NCBI GenBank assembly: GCA_031271065.1
Contig: JAISWP010000008.1
Coordinates: forward strand, 1-9,702
Direction: 5' to 3'
Source of the DNA: Synergistaceae bacterium
GTDB lineage: Bacteria; Synergistota; Synergistia; Synergistales; Synergistaceae
DNA: 9,702 nucleotides
The first letter of the stretch is position 1. Each line of letters begins with the position of its first letter. Positions 1-6,944 of this stretch are shown here, piece after piece. The notes below the pieces were generated by a model. It saw nothing but the letters and a program-made list of their open reading frames with translations, ran no database searches and was not told the DNA's origin. The position numbers and the translations under genes are program-made.

Positions 1-409
1 CTCCGATATTCTCCGCCGCAGGCAGGCTCACGCTCCTAAGATCACCACAGTAATAAAACGCCCAATCGCCGATATCTTTCGCAACAGGAAGGTTCACGCT
101 CTCAAGACCATCGCACTGATAAAACGCTTCTGCTCCGATATCCTTCAGATTAGCTCCGCCGATGACGGACGTAATATCAGACAACCTATAAAACGCTCGA
201 TCGCCTATTCCCGTAACACGCTGATCGTCAATCATATCCGGGATAGTGAGAACACCTGAGTTTGCAGTAAGGTTATAATCGCCTATACCGGTAATGGTAA
301 TCGCAGTGCCACTATCAGAATAATCCAATCCCGCTGACGCGGCAACCGGGAAAAGGAGCGCAACGGCCAGGAATAAAAACACGATCGGAACGAACCTGGG
401 ACGGTACAT
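1..409 (-). CDS. Secreted BspA-like leucine-rich-repeat protein, N-terminal part (runs off left edge)
   Basis: The frame from an ATG at 409-407 stays open to the window edge (136 codons), so the C-terminus is missing. It starts MYRPRFVPIVFLFLAVALL, a classic signal peptide with an ASA|GLDYSD cleavage site near residue 26, so the product is exported. After a short strand-rich leader, repeats begin near residue 69 with a 22-23 residue period: GIGDRAFYRLSDITSV, DIGAEAFYQCDGLESVNLP, DIGDWAFYYCGDLRSVSLP. The pattern IG..AFY.C..L.SV.LP is typical of BspA/TpLRR (LRR_5) surface proteins, which are usually long, with adhesive or host-interaction roles in some species. The ATG has a good Shine-Dalgarno (AAGGGGTGAT, 415-424). 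Codons are more AT-rich (GAT, ATT, TTT, TAT) than in the genes at 1189-9702, and the repeats are similar at DNA level, which suggests recent repeat expansion or transfer. Family is clear; the binding partner is unknown. Confidence 0.87.
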   Translation of the reverse strand, partial: MYRPRFVPIVFLFLAVALLFPVAASAGLDYSDSGTAITITGIGDYNLTANSGVLTIPDMIDDQRVTGIGDRAFYRLSDITSVIGGANLKDIGAEAFYQCDGLESVNLPVAKDIGDWAFYYCGDLRSVSLPAAENIG

Positions 410-580
410 CTCAAATCACCCCTTCTTAATATTCGATCTTTTAAAAAAATATACAAATACCACCGGTTGAAACGGTGCAAAACCGCAGCCCCGTCTCCTT
501 CATGACGGCGCCCTCCGGAATCAGTCGGCGCCGCTCACTGCGCCCTGAACCCTACGGAGCCACCCCCGATCGAATCCGAG

Positions 581-668
581 GCGCAGCGGCGCGCTTCCGA
601 GGCACGCCCTCCGCGCGTCGGATTTTTTGAAAAAAACAAGCCCGCGCAGCGGATATTCCGAGGCGCGC
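581..668. repeat. Duplicated GC-rich motif with hairpin
   Basis: GCGCAGCGG followed after four to six bases by TCCGAGGC(A/G)CGC occurs at 581-607 and again at 644-668. A further partial TCCGAGGCGC lies at 575-584. The copies are offset by 61-63 bases, so they are not in the same reading frame, which argues against coding. In the first copy, GGCGCGC (588-594) pairs with GCACGCC (602-608) around a seven-base loop, giving a 7-bp stem with one G-U pair. Between the copies lies T6-G-A7 (623-636). These patterns are seen directly. That this is one copy of a family dispersed in the genome is inference. Confidence 0.5.
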
Positions 669-1032
669 ATGATTTCGGGGACAGCGAGGAACATCAAGCC
701 GCCGAGGGCTCTCAGAAGGGAGAAATTTTCGGCAAACCACCGCTGGAAAACCTCGGGAAGATATCGGAACTCGTGTATTTAAGGGGCGGGAAACGCTTAA
801 GATGCCGGTATGACGGCTTATGTGGGCAAAGTTTATGTTATGGCTGGCTGATTATAGCTGTTAAATCATCGCTAGCATCAGTAAAAACCACTATCTCTCC
901 TCCTTCCTTCCGAATCTATCGCTCCGCCTTCTCCTTAAACCTCAAGGTACGCAAGAAGCATTGCGAACACGCGGAATCCTTACAATCAATTGCTTAATCT
1001 TGGATAAATTTTAAATCATCACGCGTTTCCGG

Positions 1033-1050
1033 TCAAACTACGCGGTTTGA
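1033..1050. repeat. Perfect 6-bp inverted repeat
   Basis: TCAAAC and GTTTGA flank a TACGCG spacer, forming an 18-bp dyad in an AT-rich stretch downstream of the thiN terminator. An overlapping alternative pairing exists between CGCGT (1022-1026) and ACGCG (1040-1044). It could be an operator or a small hairpin, but no gene or promoter sits beside it, so its role is unassigned. Confidence 0.35.
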
Positions 1051-1151
1051 ACAAATATCAGACGATATGCACTTTTATGAAATAAAGGCGCTTGAAATGG
1101 CGCGGCGTTTTAATTATTTAAAGCACACCAGACGTTTTACCGAATATCATA

Positions 1152-1188
1152 TAAAAAAACACAAAAACCGGACGGCAAAATCCTTCCG
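1152..1188 (-). terminator. Rho-independent terminator of the operon, after thiN
   Basis: Directly after the thiN TAA (1191-1189), the minus strand reads CGGAAGG, loop ATTTTG, CCGTCCG. This is a 7-bp stem with one internal A-G mismatch (1188-1169). It is followed by a T-rich tract (GTTTTTGTG then seven Ts, down to 1152). Position, stem and tail fit an intrinsic terminator that closes the minus-strand operon. The mismatch makes the stem only moderately strong. Confidence 0.72.
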
Positions 1189-1944
1189 TTAAAACCGCCA
1201 GCAGAACGCGAGTACGCCTCTGCGGCAGCTCACTTTGACGGGACGCGCGCCGTCTCCCGAGGATAAAACCTCGTTGCTCACGGCCCACTGGAGCCTCCGT
1301 TCGATGATCTCCGAATCGAGGGGCCATTTTACCCCCTCTATGCCGGCTTCGCAGCCGTCGGTCATCGAAAGGAGCGATACCGCTTCGGGAGACTTCGAAA
1401 AGATTATGGACGACGTTATGCCGGGATGTATAAAAAAAACGCCCTCGCGATCGTCCATCATGCAGCGGAAAAACGGACCTTCATCCAGGGCGAGCGTATC
1501 GACTATGCTCAGCAGGTGATCGAGCGCCCCTCCGAAACAACCCGAGACTGTCAGGACATGACCGAATCCCCGCCCGGACGTTTTTCTCACATCCTCGATA
1601 TACAAGGACAGGGCCAGCTGAAAATCGGTCCTGTCCTTGTCCTTGTTGTAAAGCCTCTCCCGCGCTCCGCGCGAACGGGCCCACTCCCAATCGTCCGGGC
1701 TCGAACTGTCCCTGTCGCCTATCAGCTCAGACGGGTCTATTCCGGACAAGCGGCACGAAGCGGCTCCGCTGTCGACTGCCCACACCTTCGGAGAATTGCG
1801 CGACGCCAGGTCCGCAAGCCACGACTTTTCCGGAGGGCGTCCCCCGAGCAGAAAGAGTGAGCGCGCTATCCCTTTGCCCGATATCGAATCCGTCCGGACC
1901 GTGATATCGACGTCCCGGGACGAGACCACGGACATCACGCCCAT
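1189..1944 (-). CDS. thiN: Thiamine pyrophosphokinase
   Basis: This cytosolic enzyme transfers pyrophosphate from ATP to thiamine, giving thiamine diphosphate. The 251-residue product shows the family signature in order: AVDSGA (56-61), the metal-binding GDRDS (76-80, usually GDxDS), KDKDRTDF (101-108, like the usual KDxTD), GCFGGALDH (135-143) and SNE (223-225) in the C-terminal thiamine-binding half. The family usually has GGRxDH; here the Arg is Ala. The protein is about 30 residues longer than typical because roughly 28 residues precede the first strand (SLFLLGG). The ATG at 1944 is chosen because it lies two bases after the ftsK stop. The frame stays open far upstream, but there it only shadows ftsK. 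A GGAG lies 13 bases upstream, which is rather far, so translational coupling to ftsK is likely. It is the last gene before the terminator at 1152-1188. The assignment is firm; the exact start is less so. Confidence 0.88.
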   Translation of the reverse strand: MGVMSVVSSRDVDITVRTDSISGKGIARSLFLLGGRPPEKSWLADLASRNSPKVWAVDSGAASCRLSGIDPSELIGDRDSSSPDDWEWARSRGARERLYNKDKDRTDFQLALSLYIEDVRKTSGRGFGHVLTVSGCFGGALDHLLSIVDTLALDEGPFFRCMMDDREGVFFIHPGITSSIIFSKSPEAVSLLSMTDGCEAGIEGVKWPLDSEIIERRLQWAVSNEVLSSGDGARPVKVSCRRGVLAFCWRF

Positions 1945-1946
1945 CG

Positions 1947-4223
1947 TTATTTCAATACTCCAAGCCTCTCGAGTATTTCTTCCGCGCCATCCTCGTCGAC
2001 CAGTATCTCTCTCGGGCGGGCGCCGTCCGCCGGACCGATTATGCCAGCCGACTCCATCATGTCGACTATCCGCCCGGCCCTGGTGAATCCGACGCGGAGC
2101 CTGCGCTGCAATCCGCTGGCCGAGGCCATTCCGCTGGATATGACGACCTTCACCGCCTCTTCCAGCAACGGGTCGTCGAAACTGCCGTCCTCCTCGAAAC
2201 CGGCGGGGACGTCTCCCTGGTCGTCTATGTCCGTGTAGATCGGCTCGCCGAACATGCCGACCAGATAATCGAGCCATCTGGCGATCGAACGCTCGTCGAT
2301 CCAGGGCGACTGCACACGCAGCGGCTTCGGGTTATGAGTCGACAAAAACAGCATATCCCCCTTGCCCAGGAGCTTCTCAGCTCCTCCGGAGTCTATTATC
2401 GTTCTGGAATCCATCATCGACGGAAGCGTGAAGGCCACGCGGGCCGGCACGTTCGCCTTGATAAGGCCGGTTATCACGTTCACCGACGGCCTCTGCGTGG
2501 CGAGCATCAGGTGGATGCCGGTAGCGCGGGCCATCTGGGCCAGACGGCAGATGTATTCCTCCACCTCTTTGGCCGCGGTCATCATCAGGTCCGCGAGTTC
2601 ATCCACCACGATGACTATGTGAGGGAGCCGGTCCTTGGGGAGGACTATCTCGTTGTACGACTGAAGGTTTCTCACGCGCGACATGGCGAAAAGTGTGTAA
2701 CGGCGCTCCATCTCGCGTATCGCCCACCCCAGCGCGTGCACCGCTTTCTTGGGATCGGTGACCGGCGGGGTCAGTATGTGCGGCAATTTCTCGTAAACGG
2801 CCATCTCGACCCGCTTAGGGTCCACAAGCACCATCTTCAGCTCATCGGGCTTCCTCATGGAACAGAGCCCGACTATGCAGGCGTTGACGAAAACGCTCTT
2901 GCCGGAACCCGTCGTCCCCGCCACCAGAAGATGCGGCAGTTCTTCGAGCCCCACGACGAGCGGATCCCCGTTTATGGTAACTCCCATCGGAAGCGGCAGG
3001 CTTCTGTCCGTATCCTGGTACTCGTCCTCCTCTATGATAGACCTGAGCGTTATGCCCCGGCGTTTCGGATTCGGTATCTCTATGCCAACGTAAGGATGCC
3101 CGGGTATCGGCGCCTCGACTCTGAGGCTCGCGACGGCAAGCGCCATCGCCAGGTCGTTAGCCAGTGAGACGATCTTGTTGACCTTCACACCCGGCAGCGG
3201 CTGGACGCGAAAATGTATGACGGTAGGTCCGATCAGTATATCGGCCAGCTCGGCCTCAACCCCGAAATGCCCGAGGGAGTCTATTATCCGCTCCCCCCAG
3301 GGACGGGCCATATCCACCGTTATGCCTCCGTCGTCGTCGTCGGGCTTTCCGTAAACGTCGAACGGAGGCGGGAATTGACCGGGCGGCGCGCCGTCCCCTT
3401 CTTCGCCGGGATCCATCTCGTCGACCGTCTCCACATCCACAGGCGACGGGAGTTCCATGTCAGATTCCCCGTACTCCGACGAGACAGAAAACTCACTCTC
3501 TTCCTCATCTTCGCCGCCGCCGGCTTCGTCCTCCGCGGCGTCCTCGGATTCAACTCCCGATTCTCCCCGATCCGATTCGCTTTTACCGTCCCTCTTCCGT
3601 CCTGAGAAAGCGCGCGCCGCGACGTCCGCCAGATAGCTGTACGCGGACTGGAACGGGGCGGTGAAACCGAAAAAGTACAGAGTGAACGATATGGCCGTCA
3701 TGCCGGTGAGGGTCGTTCCCAGCGGTCCGACGTTCGAATAGAGCCATTCGGCGGAAATCAGCCCGGCGCGGCCGGCTTCGAGTATCGAACCGGCCCTCGG
3801 CCGGAACATCGCCGGCGGCATCTGCGTCAGGCCCAGGGTCAGGACGACGCAGAAGTAAAGCGTCAGAACGCCGAGAGCCTGATTGAACGGATGCGGCACG
3901 CGCCTGCCGAAGATAAAAGACATGCCGAGATAGAAAATAAAGAGCAGGAATATGAGCACTCCTCCCCCGAGATTGCCTATCATCATCTCGCGCAGGGTCC
4001 TGCCGAAACTGCCCGTGAGATCGGAGACAGTGCTCGCTATCAGGTATATGTCGACGATGAGGAACACGGAGACGGCTATGGTGAAATAGACCGCAAAGCG
4101 TTCCACAAGATCGTCCAGGACAGACGCCCATTCCTTCAGGAGTCCATCCCTCCGGGCCTGGGACGGCTTTCTGGCTGCGGGCTTGTCGGTCGCTTTGGGG
4201 GCGCTTCTGCGTTTAGGCGGCAT
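1947..4223 (-). CDS. ftsK: DNA translocase FtsK/SpoIIIE
   Basis: This septal, membrane-anchored ATP-driven pump moves chromosome ends out of the closing division septum. The 758 residues follow the family plan. A basic N-terminus is followed by four hydrophobic segments (about 43-64, 85-105, 115-134, 169-188). Next comes a very acidic, Ser/Glu/Asp/Gly-rich linker (about 210-300). The motor follows: alpha part about 303-400, Walker A GTTGSGKS (436-443), Walker B VIVVDE (537-542), ATQRPSVNVITG (575-586) and the DSGGAEKLLGKGDML stretch (611-625). A C-terminal winged-helix gamma domain (about 685-745, with LQRRLRVGFTRAGRIVDMME) would read polar DNA guide motifs. The length is normal for the short-linker, four-segment type. 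The ATG overlaps the tldD end by 11 bp. AGG is too near the start to be an ideal ribosome site, so coupling is likely. thiN begins two bases after the stop. Confidence 0.96.
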   Translation of the reverse strand: MPPKRRSAPKATDKPAARKPSQARRDGLLKEWASVLDDLVERFAVYFTIAVSVFLIVDIYLIASTVSDLTGSFGRTLREMMIGNLGGGVLIFLLFIFYLGMSFIFGRRVPHPFNQALGVLTLYFCVVLTLGLTQMPPAMFRPRAGSILEAGRAGLISAEWLYSNVGPLGTTLTGMTAISFTLYFFGFTAPFQSAYSYLADVAARAFSGRKRDGKSESDRGESGVESEDAAEDEAGGGEDEEESEFSVSSEYGESDMELPSPVDVETVDEMDPGEEGDGAPPGQFPPPFDVYGKPDDDDGGITVDMARPWGERIIDSLGHFGVEAELADILIGPTVIHFRVQPLPGVKVNKIVSLANDLAMALAVASLRVEAPIPGHPYVGIEIPNPKRRGITLRSIIEEDEYQDTDRSLPLPMGVTINGDPLVVGLEELPHLLVAGTTGSGKSVFVNACIVGLCSMRKPDELKMVLVDPKRVEMAVYEKLPHILTPPVTDPKKAVHALGWAIREMERRYTLFAMSRVRNLQSYNEIVLPKDRLPHIVIVVDELADLMMTAAKEVEEYICRLAQMARATGIHLMLATQRPSVNVITGLIKANVPARVAFTLPSMMDSRTIIDSGGAEKLLGKGDMLFLSTHNPKPLRVQSPWIDERSIARWLDYLVGMFGEPIYTDIDDQGDVPAGFEEDGSFDDPLLEEAVKVVISSGMASASGLQRRLRVGFTRAGRIVDMMESAGIIGPADGARPREILVDEDGAEEILERLGVLK

Positions 4224-5595
4224 TTCCTGCGTCCGCGCCTCCCACCGTCAGGCTTTTTATCAGCATCGCCGGCTGTCCGTCGGTGACCGGGACCCCCTGG
4301 CCGGACTTTCCGCACATGCCGGAATCGAGCGTCAGCTCGCTGCCAACCGCGGCGACGCCGAAAAGCGTCTCCGGCCCATTGCCGGCGAGGGTCGCGCCCT
4401 TCACCAGCGGGCCTATCCTGCCGTTTTCCACGAGATAACCCTCCGTGACCTGGAATACGAAATCGCCGGACGTGGGGTTGACCTCGCCGCCGCCCATTTT
4501 CCTGACGAGCAGGCCGCTTTCCATGCCGGACAGCATTTCGCCGAAGGAGCTCGTCCCCGGAGAGACGAACGTGTTGCTCATCCGAGGCATCGGTATGTCG
4601 AGGTACGATTCCCTCCGCCCGTTGCCGGTGACCGGCAGGTTTCCCCTCCGGGCCGAGAATATATCGGTCATGTAGCTCCTGAGCACTCCGTCCTTCACCA
4701 GCACGTTTCTCGCGGCGGGAGAGCCCTCGTCGTCGAAGGCGTATGAACCCCACCTGCCCGGCAGGGTCGCGTCGTCGATTATCGTCACTATGGGAGAGGC
4801 CACCTGAGAGTCTATTTTGTCCCTGAACGCCGAAAAATCCTTCTGGACAATATCGGCCTCCAGACCGTGCCCGCAGGCCTCGTGTATCATGGCGCCGCCC
4901 GCGCTCCCATCCAGAAGCACCGTCATGGTCCCGGCCGGACACGGCCTTGCGTCCAGCATCTTCAAAGCCCTCTCCAGCGCCGCCGCCGCTATGCCCTCGG
5001 GAGAGTTCGGCCCCTCTCCGTCAAAGGCAGTCCAAAAATCATCAAGACCTATTTTCAGCGACCTCGCCTCGTATCCAGTCTCGACCCTGCCGTCACGCTC
5101 CGCCACGACGGAGACCGCGAATGACGTGTAGACTCTGTCGTCGCGGACGAGCTTGCCGTCCCCGCGTATCACCATGACCAGCTTGCGGCTGGACCGGAAC
5201 CGGAACGTGAGCTGCTTCAGATACGCGCACCCGGCGCGCAGAGACGCGTCCAGCTCCCTCAGGAAACCGGTCTCCACCGGGGGGAGCGTGAGCTCCCGGT
5301 CCTCGAAAAGAGATGCCCCGTCTCCGCACGGCGCGATACTGAGACCGGACATGCCGGCCGCGTCTTTTATCGCGGAATCAGCGTCGGACATCCTTGTGCC
5401 CATAGCGTGGGAATAGACCGAGTTCTCCCCGATCAGCACCCGCAGCCCGAGACCCTCGTACTGCGAGGACGATATGGTATCCATGCGCCCGTCATCATAC
5501 CTGGCGGAGTGAGAAATTCCCTTTGACGCGTAGAGATCAGCGTAATCCGCCCCCTTGATCCCGGAAACAGATTCCCTTAAATCAGATAACCCCAT
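4213..5595 (-). CDS. tldD: TldD family metalloprotease
   Basis: TldD is the metal-bearing subunit of the TldD/TldE (PmbA) protease, which degrades or trims unfolded peptides in the cytosol and processes some modified peptides (microcin B17) in E. coli. The 460 residues carry the metal motif HEACGH (238-243) within AMIHEACGHGLEAD, and a conserved late cysteine in GMCGKSGQ (Cys428). These match the His-Glu-His plus Cys active site known from the E. coli enzyme. Other family landmarks include GRWGSYAFDDEG (280-291) and PRMSNTFV (337-344). The ATG at 5595 is supported by GGAGG (5605-5609) nine bases upstream. The start overlaps the preceding small gene by 14 bp, and the end overlaps ftsK by 11 bp. 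No TldE/PmbA partner lies in this window, so it must be elsewhere, or this TldD acts alone. Catalytic residues appear intact. Confidence 0.95.
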   Translation of the reverse strand: MGLSDLRESVSGIKGADYADLYASKGISHSARYDDGRMDTISSSQYEGLGLRVLIGENSVYSHAMGTRMSDADSAIKDAAGMSGLSIAPCGDGASLFEDRELTLPPVETGFLRELDASLRAGCAYLKQLTFRFRSSRKLVMVIRGDGKLVRDDRVYTSFAVSVVAERDGRVETGYEARSLKIGLDDFWTAFDGEGPNSPEGIAAAALERALKMLDARPCPAGTMTVLLDGSAGGAMIHEACGHGLEADIVQKDFSAFRDKIDSQVASPIVTIIDDATLPGRWGSYAFDDEGSPAARNVLVKDGVLRSYMTDIFSARRGNLPVTGNGRRESYLDIPMPRMSNTFVSPGTSSFGEMLSGMESGLLVRKMGGGEVNPTSGDFVFQVTEGYLVENGRIGPLVKGATLAGNGPETLFGVAAVGSELTLDSGMCGKSGQGVPVTDGQPAMLIKSLTVGGADAGNAA

Positions 5596-5833
5596 TCAAA
5601 TTGTCCTCCGTTTGCTCCGTCTGTCCCAACCGTTCTATCGCCACGCCTTCCCTCTTCAGTGCGGCGATTATCCTCTCCGTTTCGTCCCTTTGACAGGGCG
5701 GGCAGAAAATCGAAACTACCCCTTCCTCGCGCTCATTTTTCAGAAACGCCGTGCCTTCGTAAGCGTCTATCGTCCAGGAGACGTAGCATATATCCTTCCT
5801 GGGGATTTTCAGGACGAAACGCTCCATTTTCAC
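5582..5833 (-). CDS. Small conserved protein, DUF4911-like, with a CPPC motif
   Basis: This gene encodes an 83-residue soluble protein with no signal or membrane segment. It begins with a strand-rich stretch (ERFVLKIPRKDICYVSW), has a central CPPC (Cys44, Cys47), then a helix (DETERIIAALKREG). The overall pattern resembles the short uncharacterised DUF4911 family found in Synergistota and Clostridia, but I make that match from memory and it is tentative. Function is unknown. The first codon of the frame is GTG (5833), six bases after the mltG stop and with AGG nine bases upstream; an ATG two codons later (5827) is an alternative. The last 14 bases overlap tldD and contain nothing that would uncouple the two, so it is almost certainly co-translated with mltG and tldD. 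The CPPC could bind metal or be redox active, but nothing else in the sequence tests that. Confidence 0.72.
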   Translation of the reverse strand: MKMERFVLKIPRKDICYVSWTIDAYEGTAFLKNEREEGVVSIFCPPCQRDETERIIAALKREGVAIERLGQTEQTEDNLNGVI

Positions 5834-5839
5834 CGTCGT

Positions 5840-6844
5840 CTACCTGCCTCTTTCCGCCTTCTGAGAGGCCAGATGCTCCTCGTAGGTGCGGGTGAAAACG
5901 TGCGTCCCGTCCGATTTGGCGAAGAAAAACAGCATATCGGTGCCGGCCGGACGCAGAGCCGCCTCCCAGGAGGTTTCAGACGGCGTTCCCACGTTCTCGG
6001 GAGGAAGTCCTTTATGTATGTACGTGTTGAACGGCGAATCTATCTTCACGTCATTATAACTCACGGAGGTTATTTTCACCCCGCGCTCGCGCCAGGCGTG
6101 AACCACAGTAGCGCATGACTGAAGGGGCATGTCCTTCGCCAGCCTGTTTTTGAACACTCCCGCTATTACGGGACGGTCCGCGTCGGCCAGGGCCTCTTTC
6201 TGGACTATGGAGGCGAGTATGCCGAGCGACCTCAGGTCCTCTCCGGTGGCGCCGGACGGGATGCTCTCCCCGTGCTGCTTCCACCACATTCCTGAGGCGG
6301 CCCGCACCAGTCCGTCCGCGAGCCCGTCCCCGGGGTCCAGCGCGTACGTCTCGGGCGCCAGGTACACTATCCTGTCCCTCGTTTCCTCCGGGAGCAGGGT
6401 CCGCAGCCCCTCGGGGAAATTACCGCCTTTGGCGAGAGCCGCTTCGAGAAGCGCGCTCCCGCCGGATGGAGCCAGAGAGGACGCTATATCGTCCCAGAGA
6501 GCCCCCGGCAGTATCGTGACCCTCGGGACGTCCGGCTTCATGCCGGCAAGTTCGCGAACGACCTCCCGCGGACGCCCCGCCGTAACCCTGTATACCCCGG
6601 GCGTCAGTTTTCTGTCTATGCCCGCGCGGACCATCTGGCGCGCCAGCCGGCCCGCGTCCGTCACCGCTCCCGCGCGTTCAAATTCCGACGCTATCGCCCG
6701 GGCGCTCTGGCCCGGAGATACCAGCACTTCGACTACGCTGCCGGCAGCCTCCGGGACGTTCTCCCTGTCCATCTCAATGTATATGCCGCCGGCGCCGATG
6801 AAGATCGCGCACAGAAGCGGCAAAAATCGGACAAGTTTGTTCAA
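5840..6844 (-). CDS. mltG: Endolytic murein transglycosylase MltG (YceG-like)
   Basis: MltG is an inner-membrane enzyme that cuts nascent peptidoglycan strands and is thought to set their length. The 334 residues begin with one membrane anchor (about 5-23, FLPLLCAIFIGAGGIYI). A LysM-like region follows (about 38-90: VSPGQSARAIASEFERAGAV, then LTPGVYRV). The catalytic domain contains YLAPETYAL (161-169), ASIVQKEA (211-218), FKNRLAKDMPLQSCATVVHA (231-250), NTYIHKGLPP (273-282) and HVFTRTYEEH (315-324). Glu217 in the KE of ASIVQKEA aligns with the essential Glu218 of the E. coli enzyme. The family often has Glu where Gln215 stands. The start is TTG (6844-6842): it retains the membrane anchor and has GAGGAG seven bases upstream, and no ATG fits. 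Unlike its neighbours, it is preceded by a 100-bp gap with a candidate promoter. Confidence 0.94.
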   Translation of the reverse strand: MNKLVRFLPLLCAIFIGAGGIYIEMDRENVPEAAGSVVEVLVSPGQSARAIASEFERAGAVTDAGRLARQMVRAGIDRKLTPGVYRVTAGRPREVVRELAGMKPDVPRVTILPGALWDDIASSLAPSGGSALLEAALAKGGNFPEGLRTLLPEETRDRIVYLAPETYALDPGDGLADGLVRAASGMWWKQHGESIPSGATGEDLRSLGILASIVQKEALADADRPVIAGVFKNRLAKDMPLQSCATVVHAWRERGVKITSVSYNDVKIDSPFNTYIHKGLPPENVGTPSETSWEAALRPAGTDMLFFFAKSDGTHVFTRTYEEHLASQKAERGR

Positions 6845-6851
6845 ACGACCA

Positions 6852-6857
6852 CTCCTC
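6852..6857 (-). promoter_or_regulatory. Shine-Dalgarno that fixes the TTG start of mltG
   Basis: The minus strand reads GAGGAG at 6857-6852, seven bases before TTG (6844). The next in-frame ATG, Met25, would delete the membrane anchor, so this site decides in favour of the TTG start. Confidence 0.75.
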
Positions 6858-6867
6858 GCACTGCTTT

Positions 6868-6903
6868 TGTCCCTATTATACTAAAGTATCGCCTTTTGCC
6901 CCA
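6868..6903 (-). promoter_or_regulatory. Candidate internal promoter ahead of mltG
   Basis: The minus strand has a perfect TATAAT at 6880-6875, about 31 bases upstream of the mltG start codon, in the only sizeable gap of the operon. The hexamer 17 bases further upstream (TGGGGC, 6903-6898) is a poor -35 match, so this may be weak or need an activator. It would give mltG, tldD, ftsK and thiN their own transcript. No terminator is evident after the upstream AIR-synthase-like gene: the only dyad (CTGAT/ATCAG around its stop codon) is five bp, with no T tract. Confidence 0.4.
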
Positions 6904-6944
6904 TAAAATCCGCTGAAATCACCGGCCTGATATATAATCGAACA

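Larger units (their letters stand above)
410..1151. other. Gene-poor interval between the LRR gene and the operon terminator
   Basis: I find no convincing gene in these 742 bases. Bases 410-480 are the AT-rich leader of the LRR gene: it holds the Shine-Dalgarno and an imperfect inverted repeat (CACCG and CGGTG arms near 462-478), but no promoter I would defend. About 480-770 is GC-rich and repeat-like, with a duplicated motif and hairpins. A plus-strand frame is open from 506 to 997, but has no ATG before 773 and matches nothing I recognise. About 780-820 resembles the short 'CCGGTATGACGG' type of dispersed repeat seen in many genomes. On the minus strand, GGAGGA (898-903) stands six bases ahead of a GTG that opens a 17-codon frame (891-838). 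Bases 1000-1151 are AT-rich with one perfect inverted repeat (1033-1050). Confidence 0.6.

Noticed and set aside
563..585. tRNA-like T-loop string (GATCGAATCC)
   Set aside because: The flanking bases do not form a T stem, and no anticodon or acceptor arm can be drawn around it.
632..656. Short CCGC/GCGG hairpin followed by seven Ts on the minus strand, considered as a terminator
   Set aside because: The stem is only four to five bp, is separated from the T run, and follows no gene; it is part of the repeat-like block.
552..740. 62-codon minus-strand frame in the GC-rich gap
   Set aside because: It spans the duplicated motif and hairpin, is Arg/Pro-rich, has no ribosome site and matches no family I recognise.
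1080..1119. AAATAA/TTATTT inverted repeat with GCGC pairs inside, considered as a plus-strand terminator
   Set aside because: The stem is interrupted and weak, and there is no plus-strand gene upstream for it to terminate.
1945..2277. Upstream extension of the thiN frame inside ftsK
   Set aside because: The 111 extra residues are Arg/Gly-rich nonsense that shadows the FtsK C-terminus; the ATG at 1944, two bases after the ftsK stop, fits better.
2334..3167. 277-codon open frame on the plus strand opposite ftsK
   Set aside because: It is antisense to the highly conserved FtsK motor domain, with no recognisable motifs or ribosome site.
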